Origin: Bacillus sp. CH140a_4T
GTDB lineage: Bacteria; Bacillota; Bacilli; Bacillales; Bacillaceae_G
Reading direction: 5' to 3'
Assembly (NCBI RefSeq): GCF_008923725.1
Contig: NZ_WBPF01000016.1
Coordinates: forward strand, 434,001-498,000
DNA: 64,000 bases
Shown here in pieces: positions 19,255 through 30,101 of this stretch; position 1 is the first letter of the stretch; each line of letters begins with the position of its first letter. The position numbers were made by a program, and so were the translations under genes. Below the pieces are notes generated by a model. That model had not been told where the DNA came from. It ran no database searches and saw only the letters and a program-made list of their open reading frames with translations.

Positions 19255-20226
19255 ATGTCTATTTATAAAGAGTTAAACGATATTCAGCTGGACATCACAG
19301 AGTTTGAAGAGATTCCCTTAACCAAATTAGAGGAAAAACATTGGGAAAAACGTGTGAAAAATAAGCTCCGGAAAAACAAACAGTCAAAGAAATGGTTCGG
19401 AGTTGCAGCAGCTTGCATGTTAATGGTCAGTATTACAGCCCCACTTGGACAATCTTCTTTAGCAAATACTCCATTTATTGCTGGATTGATTGAAAAATAT
19501 CTTGATGAACAGCAACTGCGTGACTATTCTCCCTATAAAACAGCTATTGGAAAAACTGCTGAAAATAAATACGGTAAACTGACTTTAAACGAGGTAATAG
19601 TTGATGATAATAAACTACTCATCAGTTCAACATTTGAGCCAGCGAAGGGTGTGGAATTTGATTATCAAACATATTTAATCCCACAGGTACGAATAAATGG
19701 CCGTGATTTTTCTAGTATAAAGGATGCACAATCAATTGAAGTAAATGATTCTATGTATACAATCTACGGTGGTGTCGAGTTAAGTGAAATGCCACAAACT
19801 GACGAACTTCAAATCGAAATTACTTATAATACATTCAACAGGGATACTGTAATTGAGCAACCATGGATATTTGATATTGAAGTATCGCAAGCTCAGTTGA
19901 TGAAAGAGAAGCAGACGTTTGATTTAAATGAAACAATTGTTTTATCTGATGGCAATAAAGTAAATGTTAAAAAAGTAGTTTCAACGCCGATTTCTACAAC
20001 AATTTATTATGATGTAACACAAAGTACAAATGAAGAGATTTATTTTAAAATTGAATCAGAATCCGGAAAAACATATATATGTACAGAGGCATTTGCATCG
20101 AATAAAGAAGGAGACATTTCTTTTAGTAGATTCGATGGAATTAATGTATCGGTAGGAAAATATTCACTTGTACCGTATTCGGGGAAAGAAAACGAAGTGA
20201 TTGGGCCATCTATTCCGATTCAATAA
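19255..20226 (+). CDS. Membrane anti-sigma factor (DUF4179-like)
   Basis: A 323-residue protein with a short cytoplasmic N-terminus (about 45 residues), one membrane helix (about 47-63, GVAAACMLMVSITAPLG) and a large extracytoplasmic domain beginning with NTPFIAGLIEKYL, the DUF4179 pattern found in anti-sigma factors paired with ECF sigma genes. Start chosen at ATG 19255, which has GAGGGC upstream and follows the sigma stop. Expected to hold the sigma factor at the membrane until stress. Confidence 0.82.
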   Translation: MSIYKELNDIQLDITEFEEIPLTKLEEKHWEKRVKNKLRKNKQSKKWFGVAAACMLMVSITAPLGQSSLANTPFIAGLIEKYLDEQQLRDYSPYKTAIGKTAENKYGKLTLNEVIVDDNKLLISSTFEPAKGVEFDYQTYLIPQVRINGRDFSSIKDAQSIEVNDSMYTIYGGVELSEMPQTDELQIEITYNTFNRDTVIEQPWIFDIEVSQAQLMKEKQTFDLNETIVLSDGNKVNVKKVVSTPISTTIYYDVTQSTNEEIYFKIESESGKTYICTEAFASNKEGDISFSRFDGINVSVGKYSLVPYSGKENEVIGPSIPIQ

Positions 20227-20260
20227 CTTATTAAATCGGATAAATAGTCATCTGAAAATA

Positions 20261-20291
20261 GGGGAGGACGTTCAAAACGAACGCCCTCCTC
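20261..20291. terminator. Convergent terminator
   Basis: GGGGAGGACGTTC pairs with GAACGCCCTCCTC (one bulged base) between two convergent genes, with T-rich sequence after it on the plus strand. Confidence 0.65.
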
Positions 20292-21105
20292 TTATTTTAT
20301 AAAAACTAAAACTAACAAGCGTAGAAATACAAGAGAACAGCAGTGCCACACTAGAAAATGCAATGATATACATATTATACTTCATCACTTTGCCAACGAG
20401 CTGGTTACTGTCGAACTGAAACAGTCCTGCGATTATATTGAATAAAAATAATACGATAAACATGACGATCACACCGTCTATTGATCCTTTAATATCTGGT
20501 TTGCTTAAAGCTATATGGGCAGAAATACAAATGGCGATAAATAAAAATAACCAAAAGGAAGGGTTCAATACATTACTTATTGTAAATAAACTCTTTAATA
20601 ATACGAACGTCGACAAAAGCATGTTTTGAACCATTTCTATATTAATAGAAGTAGAAGCAATTGTTTTTTCGAGAGTTGTATTAAATAAGAAATATGAATT
20701 TGGTACGAAATAGCGCATTAAAAGGATTAATGCGGTAATACCGGAAATAATAGGACCGATTCCAATGAAGAAGTTCCCAATTCGTTGATATACACTTTTT
20801 TGATTATATTGATGTTGTACGTAGCCTAAAGCACCTTGACTTGTATCTGTTGGGAAAAACTGCGTTGCTACAATTTTATGACGAAATAGTACACACATAA
20901 TGGCATGTCCAAGTTCATGAATAGGAACACCTATCCAAGCTGTTAAAAGGAATCCTTTTCTTCCGAAAGCTCTCGACCAATACATTCGTGTGAGAGATTC
21001 TAAATAGCCTAATAGAAATCCAATTACAATGATAACGCCAATTAAGGAAAATAATTGGATTACGCTTGTAAGGAGTATTTGAAAAATTGAGTTTACCAAG
21101 TTCAT
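20272..21105 (-). CDS. M50-type membrane metalloprotease-like protein
   Basis: A 277-residue protein with about six hydrophobic helices. The zinc motif HELGH (in GVPIHELGHAIMC, about residue 64) is intact. A matching downstream NPDG-type aspartate motif is not obvious, so protease activity is inferred only from the first motif. Transcribed alone; substrate unknown. Confidence 0.7.
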   Translation of the reverse strand: MNLVNSIFQILLTSVIQLFSLIGVIIVIGFLLGYLESLTRMYWSRAFGRKGFLLTAWIGVPIHELGHAIMCVLFRHKIVATQFFPTDTSQGALGYVQHQYNQKSVYQRIGNFFIGIGPIISGITALILLMRYFVPNSYFLFNTTLEKTIASTSINIEMVQNMLLSTFVLLKSLFTISNVLNPSFWLFLFIAICISAHIALSKPDIKGSIDGVIVMFIVLFLFNIIAGLFQFDSNQLVGKVMKYNMYIIAFSSVALLFSCISTLVSFSFYKIRGGRSF

Positions 21106-21302
21106 TGCCTGTCATCCAATCTGTTAAAAATGTTATTTGTTCTGTTTCATAATAGCATTATTTTTCAAGATTGCTAGCACATATATTTTCTTTTGAAAGA
21201 AGGATTTCAGAATCTTTTTCTTGTAGTCATGTTTTATGTACAAAGTCATATATTGAATTTGTAACACCCTATAAGGTATATGCTCAAGGAGGGAATGAGA
21301 GA

Positions 21303-22088
21303 ATGAAATGTCCGGCATGTCAGACGGAAAATACAGCAGAGGCAAAGTTTTGCGGGAATTGTGGACATTCGTTAACAGGGGAAGCAGTAGCGAGTGGTGC
21401 ACAGGAAGAAGATGAGCAACAAGTACGAGTAGTCCAAGCAAAGGAAACTCGACAAAATGAAACAGTTGAGCAAGCGAAGCGATTTGCAAGTGGCTATTTT
21501 CAGTTCTTTAAAAATGCTGTTAAATCACCATCGGCCGTTATGAAAAGTGGAAATGTAGAAGTGCGAAATGGAATTACAAGTCTTGTACTTATTTGTTTTT
21601 TAGGAGCGTGTATTTTTTATAGAATAATGAGCACGGCGGCGAATGTTACAAGAACGTTTGCGCCAGATTTATCTACGCCTTCGTTCTTTGGAGAGTCTAT
21701 AAAGGTCTTTTTATTTTTATTAATTTTAACTTTATTTGTCGGATTTATTATTTTTGTAAGTGGAAAGATGATGAAATCATCTTTTTCGTTTCTTGAAGTA
21801 TTCGGTATATGGGGAACGATAGTGACGCCAGCTATTGCTATATTAGTTCTTTCTTTTCTTTTTAGCTTTTTATTAATCTTCTTTTTACCAATATTATTAG
21901 GAGTGGCTACAACTTATATGGGGATTAGTGTAATTGTAGCTATAGTAAAACTAGATAATGGTGGATTAGATGTTATTTATACGCTTCTAATAGCAAATGT
22001 TTTAAACGGAATTGCAACATTCATTGTACTGTGGTCTTACATTAGTACGATAATTCGAGCCTTTACACATGGATTAACTGGCTTCTAA
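21303..22088 (+). CDS. Zinc-ribbon plus multi-helix membrane protein
   Basis: A 261-residue protein. The N-terminus is a zinc ribbon (CPACQTENTAEAKFCGNCG, two CxxC knuckles), then an acidic linker, then five or so membrane helices from about residue 90, resembling YIP1-type proteins. ATG at 21303 follows AAGGAGGG. Seven bases of coding-free DNA before the next start region and the shared N-terminal ribbon suggest an operon with the TcaA-like protein. Confidence 0.75.
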   Translation: MKCPACQTENTAEAKFCGNCGHSLTGEAVASGAQEEDEQQVRVVQAKETRQNETVEQAKRFASGYFQFFKNAVKSPSAVMKSGNVEVRNGITSLVLICFLGACIFYRIMSTAANVTRTFAPDLSTPSFFGESIKVFLFLLILTLFVGFIIFVSGKMMKSSFSFLEVFGIWGTIVTPAIAILVLSFLFSFLLIFFLPILLGVATTYMGISVIVAIVKLDNGGLDVIYTLLIANVLNGIATFIVLWSYISTIIRAFTHGLTGF

Positions 22089-22107
22089 CGAAAAGGTGGT
22101 TGAATGG

Positions 22108-23343
22108 ATGAATGGATGTACCAAGTGTGGGACTCAGCTTGAAGACGGTGTGCAATTTTGTCAAAACTGCGGTCAGAAGAGGGAAAACCTTGTAGTAAAG
22201 AAGAAAATGAACAGCGGTACAAAAGTTGGCATTACACTTTTAACATTACTTGCTGTAGTGATTGTTGGACTGTATTTGTATGGATTATCGTATTATAAGC
22301 AGGCGGCACAAGTAGATCGGATCATTACTATTTTACAAGAGAGGGACGGGGAGAAATTAGCCGAGGTTATCACAGCAAATGATCCGTCAGTTATTGTAAC
22401 TGGAGAGAGTGTAAAGCCTCTATTTTCATATATAAAAGAAAATCCATCTTACGTAAATGAATTGAAAGAACAGTTGAGGATAGGTGAAAAACAAGGGAAT
22501 GGAGTTGAAAGAGCAGACTTTTCATTAACGAAAGACGGAAAGTATTTCTTTATCTTTGATCGGTATAAATTGAAAGCGAAGACGTATTATACGACGCTGC
22601 TTACAAATGAAAAAGGTACATCTTTAAAAATGAACGGAAAAGAAATTGATAAAACAGATGACAAAAAGTTTGAGAAGCAATATGGGCCGTTTCTTCCAGG
22701 GACTCAAATGTTTCAAGCAGAATATAAAAATGACTATGTAAAACTATCACGTGAAGAAAAGGTTGTACTTATGAAACAAAGTCAAAATAACGTAACGATA
22801 GATTTAACGTTGCAAGGGCAATATATTACAGTTCAAACGAACGCGCCCGGTGCGACATTGTACGTGAATCAAAAGCCAGTTACAGCGCTAGCTGGAGAAG
22901 AAATTACATGGGGACCGGTAGCAACTGATGGAAGTGCGACGATTTATTTAGAACGAAATGGAGAAAATGGAAGGGAAACGACGAAGGTAGAAACGGTAAC
23001 GGCACTTCCGTCTTATAATCTTCCATTCCAAAAGAAAAGTACAGAAAAAACAGTTGTTTACAATGTTACTCCGCCGCCTACAACTCGGTATGTATATAAT
23101 GGTTTCATCTTCCCTGATAGTGATATTCGAAAACTAACGAGTGCAGACTTAACATATTTATCGAAAAAACAATTGAAAATAGCGAGAAACGAAATATATG
23201 CAAGGCATGGACATGTGTTTCAAACGAAAGATATGCAAGCGTACTTTTCAAAACAGTCTTGGTATAGAGAAAATCCGTATTTTACAGGAAAGCTAACGGA
23301 TATTGAAACTTATAATGTTGAATTGATCAAATCAGGAGAGTAA
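22108..23343 (+). CDS. TcaA-like zinc-ribbon membrane protein with C-terminal YARHG domain
   Basis: A 411-residue protein: zinc ribbon CTKCGTQLEDGVQFCQNCG, one membrane helix (about residues 38-57), an extracytoplasmic region resembling TcaA (implicated in glycopeptide susceptibility in staphylococci), and a C-terminal YARHG domain with YARHGHVF and SWYRENPYF, thought to bind cell-wall components. ATG at 22108 is favoured by AAGGTGG; a GTG at 22096 is possible. It probably works at the cell envelope. Confidence 0.8.
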   Translation: MNGCTKCGTQLEDGVQFCQNCGQKRENLVVKKKMNSGTKVGITLLTLLAVVIVGLYLYGLSYYKQAAQVDRIITILQERDGEKLAEVITANDPSVIVTGESVKPLFSYIKENPSYVNELKEQLRIGEKQGNGVERADFSLTKDGKYFFIFDRYKLKAKTYYTTLLTNEKGTSLKMNGKEIDKTDDKKFEKQYGPFLPGTQMFQAEYKNDYVKLSREEKVVLMKQSQNNVTIDLTLQGQYITVQTNAPGATLYVNQKPVTALAGEEITWGPVATDGSATIYLERNGENGRETTKVETVTALPSYNLPFQKKSTEKTVVYNVTPPPTTRYVYNGFIFPDSDIRKLTSADLTYLSKKQLKIARNEIYARHGHVFQTKDMQAYFSKQSWYRENPYFTGKLTDIETYNVELIKSGE

Positions 23344-23390
23344 ATAACATGAAAAAGGTACAGTTTTATACTGTACCTTTTTCATGTTAT
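23344..23390. terminator. Convergent terminator with 21-bp perfect stem
   Basis: Arms 23344-23364 and 23370-23390 are exact reverse complements with a 5-base loop, between two convergent genes. Confidence 0.75.
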
Positions 23391-23884
23391 TCTGTAGCGG
23401 GGCTACGTGAAAAAAATAGTTGTAATAAGAAATTAACCCTACTTGATCTACCTGTCGTACTAGCGTGAATGGTGCACAAAGAACTTGAAGTTAATGAAGC
23501 TTCAGATTTAGGTGGCACTTTTATTTTTAGTTCTGAATTTCTCCCTTTTGATGTAATTACAGTTATAGTATCCTCAGATAAGTTTACAATTTTAACGACA
23601 CCAACAGGATATATATTTTGATTAGGGTGCGACGCAGAAGAAAATAAAGTTGATTTCCAAATTGTTTGAGAGGAGTCGCTAATACTCGGACGATTATTAG
23701 AATTAGAATTAGAGTTAGAATTGTAATTAGAATTGGAGCTAGAACTAGAACTAGAACTAGAACTAGAGCTAGAGCTAGAGCTAGAACTTTGAATGACGGC
23801 ATTAATGGAAAGTTCTTGTTCAAGAGGTAAAGCGACGTTTGGTTCTTCTGGAAGCGAAGAAAGGAATTTACTGCACATATACAT
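23387..23884 (-). CDS. Ser/Asn-repeat protein, possible DUF3992 (endospore-appendage-like)
   Basis: A 165-residue protein with no signal peptide. Residues about 33-63 are almost pure Ser then alternating Ser-Asn, encoded by six-base repeats. The C-terminal half (WKSTLF, YPVGVVKIVNLSEDTITV, IKVPPKSEASLT, RVNFLLQLFF) has the beta-strand pattern of DUF3992, the family of endospore appendage (Ena) subunits and other spore-surface proteins. The ATG at 23884 follows AGTAGGTGA. The DUF3992 assignment is tentative. Confidence 0.5.
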   Translation of the reverse strand: MYMCSKFLSSLPEEPNVALPLEQELSINAVIQSSSSSSSSSSSSSSSSSSNSNYNSNSNSNSNNRPSISDSSQTIWKSTLFSSASHPNQNIYPVGVVKIVNLSEDTITVITSKGRNSELKIKVPPKSEASLTSSSLCTIHASTTGRSSRVNFLLQLFFSRSPATE

Positions 23885-24047
23885 TTCACCTACTTTCAAG
23901 CGCAACTGCTATAATATATTAAATAACTGTCTGAAAAGACACCACACTTGCCTATGTATCGTATTTTTTGCACAATATTTGTGAATTAAAACTTGTTTCT
24001 TTAGAATGGAAATAGGGTGTTATTTTTATGAAAGATGGAAAACGTAA

Positions 24048-25415
<1,368 letters not shown>

Positions 25416-25418
<3 letters not shown>

Positions 25419-25442
25419 CACTTTTTAAGTGCTATTTTTTTC
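25416..25442 (+). terminator. cdr terminator
   Basis: TAGCACTT pairs with AAGTGCTA, followed by eight T. Confidence 0.75.
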
Positions 25443-25519
25443 GTTAAAGGGGAATAGTCATTTTTGTCGAATGAAGAGGATTGGGAAATAGTTACGTATA
25501 GGGAAGGGGATCATTAAAA

Positions 25520-26008
25520 ATGGGTGTAACATTTCAAACAGTTCAAGAATCAGAAAAAGAAATATTACGTAATTTGTATGCACTATATCTTCATGACCTC
25601 TCTACATTCACTCCTAATATAACGATTGGGACAAATGGATTTTTTGAATACGAAGATTTGCACATGTTTTGGGAAAATGACGGAATCACTCCGTATTTTA
25701 TTAAAAGTGATAATGATATTGTAGGGTTTTTATTACTACTGGAACGTCCATACTTGAAAAAAGAAAATGACTTTGGCATAAATGACATTTTCATATTGAA
25801 TCAATACAAGGGAAAAGGAATCGGTAAAAGAGTTATTGAGAATTTATTAAAAGAGAAACGAGGACAGTATTTTGTTATCGAACTTGTGAAAAATGTACCA
25901 GCTGTTTCTTTTTGGAAGAAAGTATATAGGGAGTTAAACATCGAATTTGATGAGAAAACACAGTTAATCGATGATGAAGAATGTCTCGTTCAAACGTTTA
26001 AAATATAA
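25520..26008 (+). CDS. GNAT-family acetyltransferase
   Basis: A 162-residue acyl-CoA transferase. The acetyl-CoA loop is LNQYKGKGIGKRVIENLL and the C-terminal helix is VPAVSFWKKVY. The substrate is unknown. AGGGGATC precedes the ATG. Confidence 0.82.
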   Translation: MGVTFQTVQESEKEILRNLYALYLHDLSTFTPNITIGTNGFFEYEDLHMFWENDGITPYFIKSDNDIVGFLLLLERPYLKKENDFGINDIFILNQYKGKGIGKRVIENLLKEKRGQYFVIELVKNVPAVSFWKKVYRELNIEFDEKTQLIDDEECLVQTFKI

Positions 26009-26153
26009 TGAAATAGATTCTACTTGTATATTACTTTGAAATTTAACTTTATTTTGAATATATCTTTCACCCTTGAAAACATAGTACTTATCGCTTATAT
26101 TTTCATATAGTATTTATTTTTAATAAAGCAATGAACGAAACAGGGGGCACAGT

Positions 26154-26564
26154 ATGGCAATTAATATGAAAACAATCGAAGAATGGATTGCTGAATCAAA
26201 CGCAAGACATGAAGAAGACTTTGGAAACGTTGTTGAAGAGATGAAAGAAGTATGCGTTGGACTTGATAATGCGACATTAATTTATACGAAAAATGTATTT
26301 TGTTTCGGTAAGAAAGTAGAAGTATTGTTCTTCTTCCAAGACCATGTCGTGATTGGACAAGAAAAAGACGAATATATTGAAATTGAAAAATTAAAGTATG
26401 ATGCCATTACAAATAGTAATTTAAAAACAAATGATAAAAATACAACACTAGAATTAAAGTTTGCTAATGGACAATCTATCAATTTAGATAGTTTAAATGA
26501 TAACTACGGTACGAAAAATTGGTTATTCGCGAGACAAATTAAGAGTATTTTTAAATTAATCTAG
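26154..26564 (+). CDS. Hypothetical cytoplasmic protein (136 residues)
   Basis: Acidic protein with an N-terminal helix (MKTIEEWIAESNARHEEDFG) followed by a beta-rich segment (VEVLFFFQDHVVIGQEK, TLELKFANGQSINLDS). It resembles Bacillus-restricted DUF proteins, possibly DUF3908, but I cannot confirm that. AGGGGGCAC precedes the ATG. Transcribed alone. Confidence 0.65.
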   Translation: MAINMKTIEEWIAESNARHEEDFGNVVEEMKEVCVGLDNATLIYTKNVFCFGKKVEVLFFFQDHVVIGQEKDEYIEIEKLKYDAITNSNLKTNDKNTTLELKFANGQSINLDSLNDNYGTKNWLFARQIKSIFKLI

Positions 26565-26569
26565 TAAAA

Positions 26570-26594
26570 AAGCACGCCGTCCACCGGCGTGCTT
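26570..26594 (-). terminator. Terminator of the TOMM operon (and of the convergent gene)
   Basis: AAGCACGCCG pairs with CGGCGTGCTT; a run of seven A on the left gives a T-run on the minus strand. It closes the SagB-YcaO operon. Confidence 0.75.
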
Positions 26595-28136
26595 CTAATT
26601 ACGCAAATCCCCTCTTAACCAATTCCGATCCTGATAAGCCCCAACAGGAATTTGAATAAGTGACGTTTCATTTCCAGCATCTATTCCGTACAATTGGTCA
26701 CATGAATTTGTATCAAAACTTAGTAACGGATGCCCACCCATTCCCATCGCGGTTGCGGCGAAAACGAGTTTATGAACGAGGATACCAGCTTCCATTTGGT
26801 GAATACGGTATCCTCTATAGCTTAATGTATTGGTATAGTAATCTTTCTTTCCGACTACATGTAAGCAAAGCGGTACTTGAAAAAGATTTACGTTATCCAT
26901 TGTCATACTAGATTGAAGGGGATAACGAAGGTCTCCATACCGTATAGGTTGTATGGAATGAGTTTTACTGTTATAAGCGTAAGCACCATTTTTGATATCT
27001 TTTACGTTATAGAAGCATCCATATAATGAAACTCGCGCATTTTCATTTATATACTTACCATCAAGATCGTTGTAATAAGGGAAGGAGAGGCCCGCTTCTT
27101 GTAGTAAAGTAGCGAGGTCTGCTGCATCCCATTTCGTTAAAGTAAAATCAGCATCAGGGGAATACCGTTGTTTGCAAAGTTGTAAGAAGTCATATGATAA
27201 TCGCTTTACTTTCGGTAGCTGTACAGCGTGCACATTATGTTGAAAGTGCTCTTTATGATGTAGTGTTTGGAAATGTGCTGTCGATTCGATCATAGAAGCT
27301 TCATTTATTTTTGTTATCAGTGGATATTCATTTACATGTTTTGAGCGAACAAAATGTTCATGTGTTAACGGCGGAATTTGCTGCAACAACTCATGAGAAG
27401 TAACTGTTTTATTTTCAAGATAATCATTATGAAACCAATCAGTTTGTGGTTCTGTACTGAAAGGAACAACAGCATACACACTTTCTTCGCTCTCTGACAG
27501 CCCGAGTAAATGATTGATTGCCCGGTCTAGAAACTGAAAATATACGCCATTTGTGTAGCCGAATTGTTTGGCACATTCCAGTAATTGTCCGATGAGAACA
27601 CCGCTATCTAATCCTTGAAGTCGATACGAAAAGTTATTGTATTTAAAGTAGTTTTTCCAAAACATAGTGGATACGAATGCAGCACCAAAACAAGACTGTA
27701 TGTTACAACGATTGCCAAGTGCCTCTGTAATGTAAGAATCGAAATTTCCTTCGCGAAGTAAAACAAGTCGGTGGTGCGCAGCGTCGTAATGGTAAATACC
27801 GTCTGGATAATCGTCAATCTTTAAATATATATACAATTCATTTGGATATAAAGCGCCTCCTGAAGGGATAGGTCTTCGGAATAAAATTTTCTCGCTATTT
27901 AGCTGACATAATTGTGTTAAACCAAATGAGGACCAAAGGTAATGACCAATCTCCTTCAAAGTAGGTGTAGTAGAAGAGTTAGGTAAAGATAATGGGATTT
28001 CTAAAGAGAGAGGAATGATAGGTACATTTCGATATAGTTTATAAGGAAGAGGTGCATCTTTCCAGTCCACTTCATGGTTCGGCATAATTTCGTCTATAGA
28101 AAAATGGAGATGATGTAAAAAAGTATCCAGCTGCAT
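26595..28136 (-). CDS. SagB-type azoline dehydrogenase (nitroreductase family)
   Basis: A 513-residue protein of the SagB-type dehydrogenase family. FMN-dependent enzymes of this kind oxidise azolines to thiazoles/oxazoles on a ribosomal peptide. The length and two nitroreductase-like halves are visible: RRPIPSGGALYPNELYIYL in the N-terminal half, and a second set (RYGDLRYPLQ, HQMEAGILVHKLVFAATAMGMGGHPL) in the C-terminal half. It lies 15 bases after the YcaO gene, in one operon. Likely part of the heterocycloanthracin-type pathway. Confidence 0.85.
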   Translation of the reverse strand: MQLDTFLHHLHFSIDEIMPNHEVDWKDAPLPYKLYRNVPIIPLSLEIPLSLPNSSTTPTLKEIGHYLWSSFGLTQLCQLNSEKILFRRPIPSGGALYPNELYIYLKIDDYPDGIYHYDAAHHRLVLLREGNFDSYITEALGNRCNIQSCFGAAFVSTMFWKNYFKYNNFSYRLQGLDSGVLIGQLLECAKQFGYTNGVYFQFLDRAINHLLGLSESEESVYAVVPFSTEPQTDWFHNDYLENKTVTSHELLQQIPPLTHEHFVRSKHVNEYPLITKINEASMIESTAHFQTLHHKEHFQHNVHAVQLPKVKRLSYDFLQLCKQRYSPDADFTLTKWDAADLATLLQEAGLSFPYYNDLDGKYINENARVSLYGCFYNVKDIKNGAYAYNSKTHSIQPIRYGDLRYPLQSSMTMDNVNLFQVPLCLHVVGKKDYYTNTLSYRGYRIHQMEAGILVHKLVFAATAMGMGGHPLLSFDTNSCDQLYGIDAGNETSLIQIPVGAYQDRNWLRGDLRN

Positions 28137-28151
28137 AGAATCCCTCCTTTA

Positions 28152-30101
28152 CTATGGAAACGGATGCGGATGTGGATTTAATTGTTCATTCGTTAAAGGG
28201 TCGTTTGTATATCCAAGTGTCATCGGCACAGTATATACTCTATCTAGTCCTGTAACCCGAATGAGATGGTGACCGAACGTCATCGGTAGCATGCCTGGAA
28301 TAATGACTTTTACGCAATGTAATCCGTTTTTTTCTATAAGAGGTACTGTTTGATCTACAACGATTACTTCAAGTCCAGCTTGCTCTAGACGGTTTAAAAG
28401 TTGATGAAGATCGGATGTCAAATCTAGATCAAATGATTGTAATGCATTCATTTCTTGGAATGTTTGCACCTGTGCATCGCCACGTAAAAGGAAGTGAAGA
28501 CGTTCTTCCGCTTCTTTCAATCCGTACAGCATACTATGGTCTTCCATTTTATTTACGAGATAAGGGTCTTGTAAGCAGTTTTCGTAGTGCTCTCTTTTTT
28601 GTTCGAGTTCATCGTCTGTTATAAGTAACATGCCTGCTATTTCATGAATGGCACTCTTTAAAGCGCGGACTGGGTCCAAATGAGAGCCTCCAGCACAAAC
28701 AACGTTCATTCCATTTTTACGCGTATTTTTCGCGATTACCCATAAGCTTGGGATGCCGTGTTCCATGGTTGCGTTAAAGGCGTGCAATTCATAGCCGGTA
28801 ATCGTGTACAGCCGCTGAATCATTAATTGTAATTCCGGATCATTTGCTGAACTAAGATCAAGACGGGGAAGAGGTAATTCAGCATACCAAGTGAGCAAGA
28901 AGGCGTCACGCTCTACAATTTCTAAAATGCCGTGAAAAATTGCTTCTTCTAAACTACCACCAATGGCACATCCATTTGATGTTTCATATACGAAAGCATC
29001 TCGATGACCGAGGCTATAATAAGCGATTGATTCAGGAACTAAAATTGGCTGGTTTTGTAATAAAGAGTATCCCCATACCCAGTTTTGTTCATAATCAGGA
29101 TCAAACGGTTTAAACGGAAAACTATCACGATTATAATGTTCATTTGTATGTACACCGAGCGAGAGGGGATGTAGTGCATAATCCTCTACATCATGAAAAC
29201 TACCATGCACATTCGTCTTTTTTCCTCGAGGTGACATACCACAATATCTTTCTAAACCTTCTAAAATAGCAGTCGCTTCACTCATTGCAAATGAAAGAGT
29301 TCGGCCTGCAACCCCTTCATTTCCAAACATTAATGGCATGTTTATAATAACGTCAGCGAATGGTAATAAAGAATGCTGCATTTTTCCGTTCAACATGCCA
29401 ACTCGGTAATCTAAATAATCTCTCGCTAAAAATGTGTTTAGTTCATGAATGGAACGACAGCGATATGTTGCATCACTTGTTTTTAAGCTCGGTTGTAATG
29501 AAATCACAGCTGCATCTGCCGTGTCATCAGGCAAATTGCTACATACGGGGCAGAGCGGATCTGGAAGAAAAGAATGACGTGTACATTGCAGTGTTTGTAA
29601 GTTTAGTAAAATGAGTTCATTTTCTAAAGAAGAATGGTGATGAGCTAATATTTTCTCTGTTTCTGCGCAAATAAGATGGCACATTTGTAACATGCCATTT
29701 TGGGTGGCGCGTACATCACGCCTCGTTACGTTATCTTCTTTTACCGCATATTTTCGTTGTAGCTCCCACATTTCTTTTTGATCAAAGCCAGCGATAAAGC
29801 GTCGTCCATCGGCACAATGGGTACATCCCGCTGCAAGAGGATGAATGTAAGGACCGATAACACCTTCACCAAATGAAGTAAACCCGCGTAACCACGGAAT
29901 CTCATTGGAACGAAAAATTAGCTCGGCATCATGATGAATAGCAGAAGGAGAGCCATCGTGTAATACGAGAGCGAGTTCAATATTTTCAGGGAGTGCGTCT
30001 GTAATAGTATGTTGGCGAATGATGGAATATTGTTCGCTTAATTGATCGTGTACATAGTCTGCAAGAAGGCCATCTCCTATAAGGAATATATTTTGATTCA
30101 T
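28152..30101 (-). CDS. YcaO-type azoline cyclodehydratase with leader-binding N-terminal region
   Basis: A 649-residue TOMM cyclodehydratase. YcaO uses ATP to activate backbone amides so that Cys/Ser/Thr side chains cyclise. The N-terminal 200 residues carry two CxxC pairs (GCTHCADG and CPVCSNLP), as in the ThiF-like partner region. The YcaO domain follows, with GNEGVAGRTLSFAMSEATAILEGLERY (in part), SNGCAIGGSLEEAIFHGILEIVERDAF and the C-terminal Pro-rich tail PHPHPFP that organises the active site. It overlaps the upstream gene by 4 bases. Confidence 0.9.
   Translation of the reverse strand: MNQNIFLIGDGLLADYVHDQLSEQYSIIRQHTITDALPENIELALVLHDGSPSAIHHDAELIFRSNEIPWLRGFTSFGEGVIGPYIHPLAAGCTHCADGRRFIAGFDQKEMWELQRKYAVKEDNVTRRDVRATQNGMLQMCHLICAETEKILAHHHSSLENELILLNLQTLQCTRHSFLPDPLCPVCSNLPDDTADAAVISLQPSLKTSDATYRCRSIHELNTFLARDYLDYRVGMLNGKMQHSLLPFADVIINMPLMFGNEGVAGRTLSFAMSEATAILEGLERYCGMSPRGKKTNVHGSFHDVEDYALHPLSLGVHTNEHYNRDSFPFKPFDPDYEQNWVWGYSLLQNQPILVPESIAYYSLGHRDAFVYETSNGCAIGGSLEEAIFHGILEIVERDAFLLTWYAELPLPRLDLSSANDPELQLMIQRLYTITGYELHAFNATMEHGIPSLWVIAKNTRKNGMNVVCAGGSHLDPVRALKSAIHEIAGMLLITDDELEQKREHYENCLQDPYLVNKMEDHSMLYGLKEAEERLHFLLRGDAQVQTFQEMNALQSFDLDLTSDLHQLLNRLEQAGLEVIVVDQTVPLIEKNGLHCVKVIIPGMLPMTFGHHLIRVTGLDRVYTVPMTLGYTNDPLTNEQLNPHPHPFP

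Noticed and set aside
23690-23800. CRISPR-like repeat array in the Ser-rich gene
   Set aside because: Units are six bases with no spacers; it is a coding microsatellite.
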